Assembly: GCA_900315735.1 (NCBI GenBank)
Contig: ONAD01000013.1
Span: 1 to 64,000 of the forward strand
Source: an uncultured Lachnospiraceae bacterium
GTDB taxonomy: Bacteria; Bacillota; Clostridia; Lachnospirales; Lachnospiraceae
Reading direction: 5' to 3'
Length of the DNA: 64,000 bases
In this document: positions 8,473 through 15,716 of the stretch, piece after piece
How positions within the stretch are numbered: position 1 is the first letter of the stretch
Layout of the letters: each line of letters starts with the position of its first letter
Notes under the pieces: generated by a model
What the model was told of the DNA's origin: nothing
Database searches by the model: none
What the model saw: the letters and a program-made list of their open reading frames with translations, nothing else
Position numbers and translations under genes: made by a program

Positions 8473-9804
8473 CTAAGATAAGCTAATCATCCATTTGCGT
8501 CTTCTGAAAATAACCAGTGACACCAGTAGTCTGAAAATTTCTTCTGTGGTAAGCAATGCATATACACCTACAATTCCCCATTTTAATACATATGCCGCAA
8601 GAAAACAAAGTGGAATTCCGATACACCAGGTGCCGATAATATCAATCAGCATTATAATTCTGGTATTACCGCCGCTTCTTATGATGCCTCCGCCAAGAAT
8701 CATATTTTCCACTTTGATTGGTGCATACAAAGCAAAGACAATAAGAAGAATTTTTCCAAGTTCCTTTACATTATCATCCACACGATACAATCCGGTATAT
8801 ACTCCTGTGAACAGGATGAGAAATGCTGCCACAATAACAGAGCCTATCAGCCCGGCATACATGATTTTCTTTGATTCTGTGTAAGCTTCCTCATACTCTT
8901 TCTTTCCCAGTCTTTTCCCCACCATGACTCCAGCCGCCGCTGACAAACCACTCAATGCGCCTACAATAAGTCCCTGTATCGGACAGGTAAGCGTATAAGC
9001 TGCGAGATTTGATGTTCCAAGATGACCATATACCGCAGATTCCACATTCTGTCCAAGGCTCCATAAAAATTCACTGATTAAGATTGGCATAATCATAATT
9101 AAGTAGGCACCAACAGTAATTTTCTTAAAGTGCAATGATAATACCGGTTTATCTCCATCTTTTTTGATGCAAATGAGAAATCCAAGAAAGATAAGCACCA
9201 AATTAAATAACTGTGAAACAAAGGTTGCGATTGCTGCACCTTTTATTCCCATTGGTGTTAATCCTATTTTGCCAAATATCAGAATATAATTCAGTCCTGT
9301 ATTTACCGCTACTGCGCCAAGACTTGCCAAAAATGGTATCGTCGCATGCTCTTTGCAGCGCAGCCAGGCAGATAAAACCATACTGATTGCCATTGGAATA
9401 TAGGAAAATGCAACAATCCGGAAATATATTGTTCCTGCATTTATAATATTTATATCTTTTGTATACAATCCAAGAATCTGTGCCGGAAAAATTCCAGATG
9501 CAAATAGAAACAGGGCTGCAATTGCAATTCCACAAATCAGGCTTACCCAAAAACTGCACCATGCTTCTTTCTCATCTTTTGCTCCGATAAACTGCGCAAT
9601 CAATATTCCTGCCACTGTACTTACTGCGCCAATCACTACAGAAAAAATCAGAGAATAATTTCCACACAATCCAACTGCTGAGATATTTATCTCGCCCAAC
9701 TGACCAATCATTATCTGGTCAATGATGGAAAAGGATGCCTGCAGCATACTTTGCAAGGTTACCGGGATTGCTATTTTACATAATGATTTCATAAATTTTG
9801 ACAT
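8473..9804 (-). CDS. MATE family efflux transporter
   Basis: A 443-aa membrane protein with 12 predicted helices in two six-helix halves. The MATE pattern is seen in the N-terminal part (ALQ-like SMLQASFSIIDQIMIGQLG) and in the repeat half (ESAVYGHLGTSNLAAYTLTCPI). It should export organic cations or drugs using a Na+ or H+ gradient. The start overlaps the end of the LacI-type gene by 16 bp and has a GAGGAAA ribosome binding site inside it, so the two genes are translationally coupled. Substrate unknown. Confidence 0.92.
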   Translation of the reverse strand: MSKFMKSLCKIAIPVTLQSMLQASFSIIDQIMIGQLGEINISAVGLCGNYSLIFSVVIGAVSTVAGILIAQFIGAKDEKEAWCSFWVSLICGIAIAALFLFASGIFPAQILGLYTKDINIINAGTIYFRIVAFSYIPMAISMVLSAWLRCKEHATIPFLASLGAVAVNTGLNYILIFGKIGLTPMGIKGAAIATFVSQLFNLVLIFLGFLICIKKDGDKPVLSLHFKKITVGAYLIMIMPILISEFLWSLGQNVESAVYGHLGTSNLAAYTLTCPIQGLIVGALSGLSAAAGVMVGKRLGKKEYEEAYTESKKIMYAGLIGSVIVAAFLILFTGVYTGLYRVDDNVKELGKILLIVFALYAPIKVENMILGGGIIRSGGNTRIIMLIDIIGTWCIGIPLCFLAAYVLKWGIVGVYALLTTEEIFRLLVSLVIFRRRKWMISLS

Positions 9805-10814
9805 AATAATTTCCTCGTACTTTCCCTTTTTATAAGCTCTACAGGAAGAACAATTCCTGCTTCGCAGTTTTTGCCATCACGCATTGCTTCGATACATTCA
9901 ATTGCCGTTTTTGCCCTGAGTGCAGCATCCTGATGAATTGTCGTCAGTGCCGGATTACTTTCCCGGCTTGCCATATTGTCATCAAATCCTATTATCTGCA
10001 TATCTTCCGGAATCCGGATTCCTTTTCCCTGCAAAAAACGCATAAATTCCAGTGCATAATAATCAGACACTGCAAAAATTGCAGTAATCTTACTCCCTAA
10101 AAGTTCAGAAATTTTTTCCTGATAGAATTCTAGTCTTTCTTTTTCCCTGTCTGGAATCTGCCAGATTAATGTCTCGCCCGGTTCAAAGGCTTTGCGAAAT
10201 CCTTCAATACGTTCCTTGTCCATACAGATAAAATTATCCGCTATGCACAATGCTTTTTTATGCCCCAGCTCTTTCAAATATTTTCCTGCCTGACAGCCTC
10301 CGTCGTAGTGGTCAATTACCAGATTAACCACCTTTGAACAGCTTTCAAAGTATCCATCATACACCACAAAGGATATCCGCATCTGATTTCTGAGCATTTC
10401 ATAATCTGCTTCACAAAAACCCATCAGAATTAACCCGTCCATATTCCACATGGAAGCGAAAACCGGAATCTCATTGATGTCCGATGTTGTTTTTATCATC
10501 AGGAAATATCCCTTTTCATTTACTTCATGGGAAAGTGCATTTAAGGATGACATCACAAATCCATCCTCTAATACCCTGCCTTCATACTTTATACCATCAT
10601 TTACCACTACCCCGATGATTCTTGAATTATTTCTGGCAAGCAAAATGCCTGCCATATTAGGGATGTACCCTGTCCTTTCCAGTTCCTGTTGTACTCTTTT
10701 TACCGTTTCATCCGAAATCTTACCGGTTTTGCCATGAATCACTTTGGATACTGTTGCTGTGCTAAGTCCTAATGCATCTGCAATATCCGCAATCCGAACC
10801 CTGCTTTGTTCCAT
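9789..10814 (-). CDS. LacI-family transcriptional regulator
   Basis: DNA-binding regulator of 341 aa. The N-terminal helix-turn-helix reads VRIADIADALGLSTATVSKVIHGKTG, where STATVSKV is the recognition helix. Then comes a periplasmic-binding-protein-like effector domain ending in a typical LacI motif (IGFDDNMASRESNPALTTIHQD). The start at 10814 has GAGGAG; an in-frame extension to 10874 runs into the promoter and is rejected. It leads an operon with a MATE exporter, a GNAT protein and a nitrilase and probably controls them. A palindrome with central CG at 10875-10892 is a likely operator. The effector is unknown. Confidence 0.92.
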   Translation of the reverse strand: MEQSRVRIADIADALGLSTATVSKVIHGKTGKISDETVKRVQQELERTGYIPNMAGILLARNNSRIIGVVVNDGIKYEGRVLEDGFVMSSLNALSHEVNEKGYFLMIKTTSDINEIPVFASMWNMDGLILMGFCEADYEMLRNQMRISFVVYDGYFESCSKVVNLVIDHYDGGCQAGKYLKELGHKKALCIADNFICMDKERIEGFRKAFEPGETLIWQIPDREKERLEFYQEKISELLGSKITAIFAVSDYYALEFMRFLQGKGIRIPEDMQIIGFDDNMASRESNPALTTIHQDAALRAKTAIECIEAMRDGKNCEAGIVLPVELIKRESTRKLLCQNL

Positions 10815-10829
10815 ATCCTGTCTCCTCTT

Positions 10830-10892
10830 TGTTTTTCTAACATCATGGTATAACAGGAAAGCTTGTATTTGCAAGGGTTAAACGCATAACCC
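10830..10892 (-). promoter_or_regulatory. Promoter and candidate operator of the LacI-type operon
   Basis: An 18-bp imperfect palindrome, GGGTTA-AACGCA-TAACCC (10875-10892), has the central CG typical of LacI-family operators. Directly after it on the minus strand are TTGCAA and, 16 bp on, TATACC, a plausible promoter. The layout suggests autoregulation. Confidence 0.55.
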
Positions 10893-10954
10893 ACAACAAA
10901 ATTCGGAAGGGATTTTTGTTACTTTTTACTATATCCATATTTATTCCTGCAAAA

Positions 10955-11107
10955 AGAATGTGCCTTGGCACATTCTCTCGCCTGCGGCGGTCGCTTGCGA
11001 CATCTACCTTATACGCCGCAGTGCGCATCCTCGCGGAGCGTTTTTTGCTTTACAGGAAAGCAATTTCCTGTAAAGCAAAAGAGCAACTGGATGCCAGCTG
11101 CTCTTTT
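10955..11107. repeat. Array of palindromes (REP/BIME-like) between two operons
   Basis: Four hairpins lie in a row. First is AGAATGTGCC-TT-GGCACATTCT (10955-10976, perfect). Second is CTGCGGCG paired with CGCCGCAG (10982-11021) with an inner GTCGC-TT-GCGAC. Third is a perfect 17-bp stem with loop GCAA (11043-11080). Fourth is a terminator stem (11077-11107). The part before the terminator is much richer in GC than its surroundings. It carries no gene. The layout is that of an intergenic repeat element; other copies would have to be sought in the genome. Confidence 0.7.
11077..11107 (-). terminator. Terminator after the TOPRIM gene
   Basis: Stem AAAAGAGCA-CTGG paired with CCAG-TGCTCTTTT, one mismatch, with T-runs on both sides. 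It follows the TOPRIM gene by about 25 bp on the minus strand. Confidence 0.75.
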
Positions 11108-11130
11108 CGTCTATTTATATATACAATTTC

Positions 11131-11811
11131 TTATCCTACATCAAAAATCAAATGCATATTGGAATTACGTTGAAGTGAATTTTTATCTTTTTCTATGTAT
11201 TTCCAGGTCTCTCTGTATGTTCCCTCAACTGCAATCGACTGATTCGAAATAAAATCTATAAACTCAAAAACCTTTCCTTCATATTTTTCAGCAAACTCAT
11301 CTGCAAGAATTTCTTTTTCATCATCTGAAAAATCTTTCAGTTCACCATATAAAACATGTTCTAAATTGCATGAATTGAAATACAATCGATATGGAATTTC
11401 ATGAATTTTTCCAGTTGTATACAGCTTAAACATAATCTCTGATTTATGTTCGTTTCTTTTTCTGACCGCTTCTATATCAAAGTATTCTATATGATCCTCA
11501 TAGTATTGAATATTCTTAACTTCTGCTTCTTCAATACAGTTTTTGGTGAATGCTCCGTCTGTATCAGCTATGTGAATAATTTTTATAAAATCATCCTGTT
11601 TATATCCATACTTTCTCTTGATTGTTTTTATTAAAGCGTCCACTTTTGACACAACATTTTCCTTTGTTGTTCCATAATCAGATGTTATATCTCCATGAAC
11701 AACTGCAAACTGCACTTCCTCGGAAGAAAAGAATTCTTTCAATATTCCACCTATCGCATTTTCATCACTGGGTCCCTCAACAATAACTGCAACGACTTTC
11801 TTTTCACTCAT
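11131..11811 (-). CDS. TOPRIM-domain protein, likely defence nuclease partner
   Basis: A 226-aa protein with a TOPRIM fold. The conserved Glu is in VIVEGPSDENAI and the DxD motif is in HIADTDGAF, about 70 residues later. This metal-binding set is used by topoisomerase/primase-type nucleases and by OLD nucleases. The C-terminal half has no domain I know. The start ATG 11811 has GGAAGGAG inside the end of the ATPase gene, and the two genes overlap by 8 bp, so the pair is translationally coupled. ATPase plus TOPRIM pairs occur in phage defence (PARIS AriA/AriB, AbiL-type, Gabija-like). Which subtype this is cannot be settled by eye; it may be none of them. Confidence 0.75.
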   Translation of the reverse strand: MSEKKVVAVIVEGPSDENAIGGILKEFFSSEEVQFAVVHGDITSDYGTTKENVVSKVDALIKTIKRKYGYKQDDFIKIIHIADTDGAFTKNCIEEAEVKNIQYYEDHIEYFDIEAVRKRNEHKSEIMFKLYTTGKIHEIPYRLYFNSCNLEHVLYGELKDFSDDEKEILADEFAEKYEGKVFEFIDFISNQSIAVEGTYRETWKYIEKDKNSLQRNSNMHLIFDVG

Positions 11812-13195
11812 TTTGCAGTCTCCTTCCCGCTTTTCTAAATGCCCTCGCAATTTTTAAGCTGTCCGTTTCTTCATATATATTTTCTTCCTGACCACCAAGC
11901 GTAATACTTCTGATGTACATACTACGGAGATTATTGGATTCTTTTACATTTTTCATATGAATGTATCTATTATCAGGATTCGCTGTGGAAAACATAATGC
12001 TGTCTTTATCTAACATCTCTAACGCCCGAAGATTATGAGAAGTAAAAATCAATTGTCCCTTGGCACTCTTATTAAAAATATCCAATAATTCTCCTAACAT
12101 ATATTCAAAAATTCCAGCATCTAATTCATCAATAACCAAACAAATCGAAGGATTTCCAAACGCCTGGATAAGAACATTTAAAATGGATACTATCTTGATA
12201 ATTCCTTCCGATTCCATACGAATTGGAATTGTTCTTTTTCCGTCTCTGTTTGACATTAGTTCTACTTTCCATCCTTCTTCGCCCGAATCCATCGCCTGCT
12301 TTCCGTAATCTTTCACTTCAATACTCATTCCCGGGATTATCGTATATAAAACAGTATTAATTTGATTTACAATTTCATCAAGAATATTTTTTCTTTCAAT
12401 ATCTAAAATAACCGGTTCCATTAACGGAACTGCAAAATCTCCTTTCATTCCTGTTTTTTCTTTTTCAATTCGAAAAGCCATTGGAAGCAGGAAATTTGCA
12501 GAAATCACCCCCGAATGAGAACTATTAATAACAAACAGGTCTCTCAGTGCAAAAACAAACAATGCATGAATAACTCTCGCATAATCTTTAAATTTATCAT
12601 TCTTTTTCAAAAAAATTTCCCTGCTATCTTTCCCAAAAATATAGGAACAATTACTTTTCTCTGCCATTTTTCTTGCAACAATAAGATCCATTTGTGTATT
12701 TTTATCTTTTCCAACCAGTTCATTCAGTCTTTTCAACGGCTTAAAGGTGAACTCCGTCTGATTTTTTTGATAATCCATAAAAATATTCTTGTTCGTTCTA
12801 TATCCGTCTCTATTTATAGCACAGTTTAAATATTCTCTTTCAATTGTAATACCATCTTCCGATTTCGAAAAAATAATATGGTAACCTACTTCATACAGAA
12901 CATTATCTCCAAATATATTAAACTCTGCATTTATCTCTGCATTCAACGAATCTGTATCAATATAATCTAAAATTCTCTGATCTAACGTTTCTCCAATCAT
13001 AATCGATTGTAAAAAATAAAGGGCATCAACAATTGCTGTTTTTCCAGAACCATTTTGTCCGTAAATACCTAAAACTTCAGCTCTTCCATATTCAAATTTT
13101 CGTTCATTGGTAAGTGGCATTACTATGGTGCCATTTTTTACATTTTTAATATTTTTTAACGTTAATGATGATAAACGAACAACATTCTCACTCAT
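11804..13195 (-). CDS. AAA/ABC-type ATPase of an ATPase-TOPRIM pair
   Basis: A 463-aa ATPase of the SMC/OLD-like type. Walker A is GQNGSGKT at 46-53, the signature-like SEGIIKI at 329-335, Walker B ICLVIDELDAG at 351-361 and the H-loop TSHN at 385-388. The middle (about 100-320) is a divergent insert. Such ATPases act as sensors or motors for a partner nuclease. It is followed with overlap by a TOPRIM protein and has its own strong promoter. The local AT content is higher than in neighbouring housekeeping genes, which fits acquisition by transfer. The start has AGGAGG. It could also be a housekeeping recombination ATPase, but the pairing argues for defence. Confidence 0.82.
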   Translation of the reverse strand: MSENVVRLSSLTLKNIKNVKNGTIVMPLTNERKFEYGRAEVLGIYGQNGSGKTAIVDALYFLQSIMIGETLDQRILDYIDTDSLNAEINAEFNIFGDNVLYEVGYHIIFSKSEDGITIEREYLNCAINRDGYRTNKNIFMDYQKNQTEFTFKPLKRLNELVGKDKNTQMDLIVARKMAEKSNCSYIFGKDSREIFLKKNDKFKDYARVIHALFVFALRDLFVINSSHSGVISANFLLPMAFRIEKEKTGMKGDFAVPLMEPVILDIERKNILDEIVNQINTVLYTIIPGMSIEVKDYGKQAMDSGEEGWKVELMSNRDGKRTIPIRMESEGIIKIVSILNVLIQAFGNPSICLVIDELDAGIFEYMLGELLDIFNKSAKGQLIFTSHNLRALEMLDKDSIMFSTANPDNRYIHMKNVKESNNLRSMYIRSITLGGQEENIYEETDSLKIARAFRKAGRRLQNE

Positions 13196-13309
13196 AATTT
13201 GCCTCCTATAACCACAAAATTACAACTCTATGCTATCATAAGCTCCCGATATATTCAATTTCTTTTTTCTATTTTGGTGCTTTTTATTCCGTTTTTAAAA
13301 TTACATTTC

Positions 13310-13338
13310 ATTTTATAGTGTATTTTATTTTTTGTCAA
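13310..13338 (-). promoter_or_regulatory. Promoter of the ATPase-TOPRIM cassette
   Basis: TTGACA (13338-13333) and TAAAAT (13315-13310) on the minus strand, 17-bp spacer, about 110 bp before the ATPase start. The leader between them is AT-rich with no clear structure. Confidence 0.7.
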
Positions 13339-13364
13339 TTATTCACTGGATGCTTAATAATAGT

Positions 13365-13402
13365 AAAAAATCGCCTAAACCTCACGGTCTAAGCGATTTT
13401 TT
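13365..13402. terminator. Bidirectional terminator after the lipoprotein gene
   Basis: Stem AAATCGC...GCGATTT with an inner ACC/GGT pair and A/T runs on both sides. It follows the lipoprotein stop on the minus strand and shields the ATPase promoter. Confidence 0.8.
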
Positions 13403-13468
13403 CAAGAAAATTTTTGCAGTTCTTCATACTAAAATACTGTGTTGCTGAAAAATATGATGAATGTATGG

Positions 13469-13933
13469 CTAGTCGATTACTGTGACATTATTATCCCATA
13501 TATATTTCTCCGTTCCTTCCCATCTAACCTTATAAAAGGTAAATCCTTCTGATTCATTTTCCACAACAGCAAATACATCAAACTCTGTTCCATTTTCAAC
13601 TGAGAAAAACTCACCCGGTTGACAATCACTTGCATATGTTGACACAATAGCTCCATTTGAATTCGTAACCTTCACCCGAAACAACACCGGCTCCTCCGTT
13701 TCTGCCTCCGTCACAGCCTCGGTCTCACTGGCAACCTCATTTTCTACCTTTGCCTCCGTTGCTGTCTCGCTCTCTGTCTCAGTTGTGACAACTGCTTCGG
13801 TCACTTCTGTGTTGCTCTGATTTGTCTGCTCTTTCGTGCTGCCGCAGGCTGTAACTGATATTGCCATAAGAATCGTCAATACTCCTGTCATAACTTTTTC
13901 CGCTATTGTTGTTGAAATCTTTCTGTTTTTCAT
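13469..13933 (-). CDS. Secreted lipoprotein with Thr/Glu-rich linker
   Basis: A 154-aa lipoprotein. The signal peptide ends in the lipobox SVTACG, with Cys near residue 30. A linker of about 55 residues follows, very rich in Thr, Glu and Val (repeats of TEA, TET, SETE). The C-terminal 75 residues form a small beta-rich domain that could be SH3-like (VLFRVKVTN...GTEFDVFAVVEN...WEGTEKYIWDNN). The linker style matches that of the cell-wall amidase at 56-57 kb, so it probably sits on the outer face of the membrane in the wall. No enzymatic motif. Function unknown. Confidence 0.75.
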   Translation of the reverse strand: MKNRKISTTIAEKVMTGVLTILMAISVTACGSTKEQTNQSNTEVTEAVVTTETESETATEAKVENEVASETEAVTEAETEEPVLFRVKVTNSNGAIVSTYASDCQPGEFFSVENGTEFDVFAVVENESEGFTFYKVRWEGTEKYIWDNNVTVID

Positions 13934-13984
13934 AAATGTCCGCCTTTCCTGTTTATCTTCCTTTTATCATTTGAACTGTTCTCT

Positions 13985-14020
13985 ATTTTAGTACATATAT
14001 TTACTAAAATCAATAGTAAA
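13985..14020 (-). promoter_or_regulatory. Lipoprotein promoter overlapped by inverted repeats
   Basis: TTGATT (14013-14008) and TAAAAT (13990-13985) on the minus strand, 17-bp spacer. Three TAGTA-type half sites cover it: an inverted repeat TTTACTA...TAGTAAA at 14000-14020 and another TTTTAGTA...TACTAAAA at 13987-14010. This is a likely operator for the divergent XRE regulator. Confidence 0.6.
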
Positions 14021-14152
14021 CATCTTTATTATGATAAATTAAAAAAGTCCTCCGCAAGACATATTATTTTTAGGATATATTCTGGATTTTTTGAGAATTA
14101 TAGAAATTTATTTTTGAAAAATTCCGGATTTATTTTCAGATTTGGAGATTCT

Positions 14153-14389
14153 ATGGATTACATACAGCGAATGCGCGATTTACGCGAAGATCATGACAAA
14201 ACCCAGCAGGAAATTGCCGACGTTCTCGGAACTTCCCAGACCATGTATGCCCGTTACGAACGTGGTGCTAATGAGCTTCCTATCCGCCATCTTCTGAAGC
14301 TTTGCCATTATTATCATGTTTCTTCTGATTATTTTCTTGGTCTGTCTGATATAAAAACATCTCATTTACGTCATAACAACAAAACCTAA
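14153..14389 (+). CDS. XRE-family helix-turn-helix regulator
   Basis: A 78-aa protein that is almost all one Cro/CI-type HTH domain: IQRMRDLREDHDKTQQEIADVLGTSQTMYARYERG, then a helical end typical of single-domain XRE proteins (LPIRHLLKLCHYYHVSSDYFLGL). I chose the start at 14153, with GGAG just before it; an upstream ATG at 14114 lacks a ribosome binding site. It is divergent from the lipoprotein gene and probably controls it and itself through the inverted repeats at 13987-14020. Confidence 0.85.
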   Translation: MDYIQRMRDLREDHDKTQQEIADVLGTSQTMYARYERGANELPIRHLLKLCHYYHVSSDYFLGLSDIKTSHLRHNNKT

Positions 14390-14391
14390 AA

Positions 14392-14432
14392 AGAGGAAAA
14401 TTCAACGAAATCTGAATTTTCCTCTCTTTTTT
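14392..14432. terminator. Bidirectional terminator between XRE gene and ABC permease gene
   Basis: Perfect 13-bp stem AGAGGAAAATTCA / TGAATTTTCCTCT with T-runs on both strands. It ends the converging XRE gene and the ABC exporter operon. Confidence 0.9.
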
Positions 14433-14448
14433 ACACTTTTTCTATTTT

Positions 14449-15702
14449 TTACTCGTGACGCAATGCCTCGATTGGGTCTAAGTTTGCGGCTTTATAAGAT
14501 GGCAGGAGACCGAAAATAATTCCGATAATCATGGAGAATACCACGCCGCCTACGGCTGCCGGTGCACTGATGGCAACCGGTGTGGTACTAAGTTTCGAGA
14601 TAATCTCCGCTAATATGATTCCCACCAGAACTCCAATCAATCCGCCTAAGCTGGTCAGTACGGCTGCTTCGGTTAAGAACTGTCCTAAGATAACGGACTT
14701 TCTTGCTCCGATTGCTTTCTTCAGACCAATCTCACTGGTACGCTCCGTTACGGATACCAGCATAATATTCATTACACCGATACCACCAACCAGAAGGGAA
14801 ATTCCTGCAATCCAGATTAACATGGTATTGGTAGACTGACTCAACTGCTGAATCTGTTTTGCCTGTTCCAGCAAGTCCTCGGATTTGTACTTAATGGTAT
14901 CATCAGAAGTTGCGATATAATTGTTTAAAATATCAGCACTCTTCTTTCCTGCACTGGTCATATCACTGGTACTCTTTGCTTTAATCAGCACCTGCTGTGG
15001 TTCATCATAACGATAGATAATTGGCCAGGTTACAGACGGCACATAAATCTTGCCACTGCTGTCCTGGGAATAAGTATAATAATCATCGATAGTATTGATG
15101 ACCGGCTCAAACTGTTCACTCTTGGTCGCAATTCCTACAACAATATATGGCTGCTGCTTAATCTCAATGGTCTTTCCGATTGGATCCTCACCCTGGAATA
15201 ATGCTTCTGCAGAATCTTCATCTAAGATTGCAACCTTGGCAAATTCGCTGTAGTCCTTGTCTGTGAAACAACGTCCACTTTTCATAATCATTCCTGCAGT
15301 ATTAAAGTAGCCATTATCTACTCCCATGATATAACCGCCGGAAAGGGAAGTATTTTTATAATATGCTCCATCATAATCCTGTCTGGAAAGGAATAAAGAT
15401 GCATCCTCTACCTCATCCAGATCCTTAATCTGATCCAGTGCTTCCTGCGTAATCACCGGAACACCACTTGGTATGCTGTCATAGGAGAAATCCATGGAAT
15501 AGTCTCCCTGATACAACTGCACTGTTACATTGTTATCACCTGCACCAATCAGGTTCTGCTCAATCTGTTCATTGGTTCCTTTAATTGTGGATACAATTGC
15601 AATAATTGCTGCAATACCAATAATAATTCCCAACATCGTTAAGAAGGAACGCATCTTATGTGACCAGATACCCTGAAAAGATAATCTTAAATTTTCTAAC
15701 AT
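14449..15702 (-). CDS. MacB-like ABC transporter permease
   Basis: A 417-aa FtsX/MacB-type permease. One N-terminal helix (near residues 15-40, SFLTMLGIIIGIAAIIAIVST) is followed by a large extracellular MacB-type domain (about 45-280). Three C-terminal helices carry the FtsX signature (GIGVMNIMLVSVTERTSEIGLKKAIGARK). It should work with the ATPase and the two adaptors upstream to export a peptide, antibiotic or lipid in the mechanotransmission manner. It is the last gene of the operon, 14 bp after the second adaptor. The start has AGGAGGG. Confidence 0.92.
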   Translation of the reverse strand: MLENLRLSFQGIWSHKMRSFLTMLGIIIGIAAIIAIVSTIKGTNEQIEQNLIGAGDNNVTVQLYQGDYSMDFSYDSIPSGVPVITQEALDQIKDLDEVEDASLFLSRQDYDGAYYKNTSLSGGYIMGVDNGYFNTAGMIMKSGRCFTDKDYSEFAKVAILDEDSAEALFQGEDPIGKTIEIKQQPYIVVGIATKSEQFEPVINTIDDYYTYSQDSSGKIYVPSVTWPIIYRYDEPQQVLIKAKSTSDMTSAGKKSADILNNYIATSDDTIKYKSEDLLEQAKQIQQLSQSTNTMLIWIAGISLLVGGIGVMNIMLVSVTERTSEIGLKKAIGARKSVILGQFLTEAAVLTSLGGLIGVLVGIILAEIISKLSTTPVAISAPAAVGGVVFSMIIGIIFGLLPSYKAANLDPIEALRHE

Positions 15703-15716
15703 GTTTGTCCCTCCTA

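Noticed and set aside
10843-11028. A 61-codon minus-strand frame in the palindrome array
   Set aside because: It is a product of the GC-rich palindromes; no ribosome binding site.
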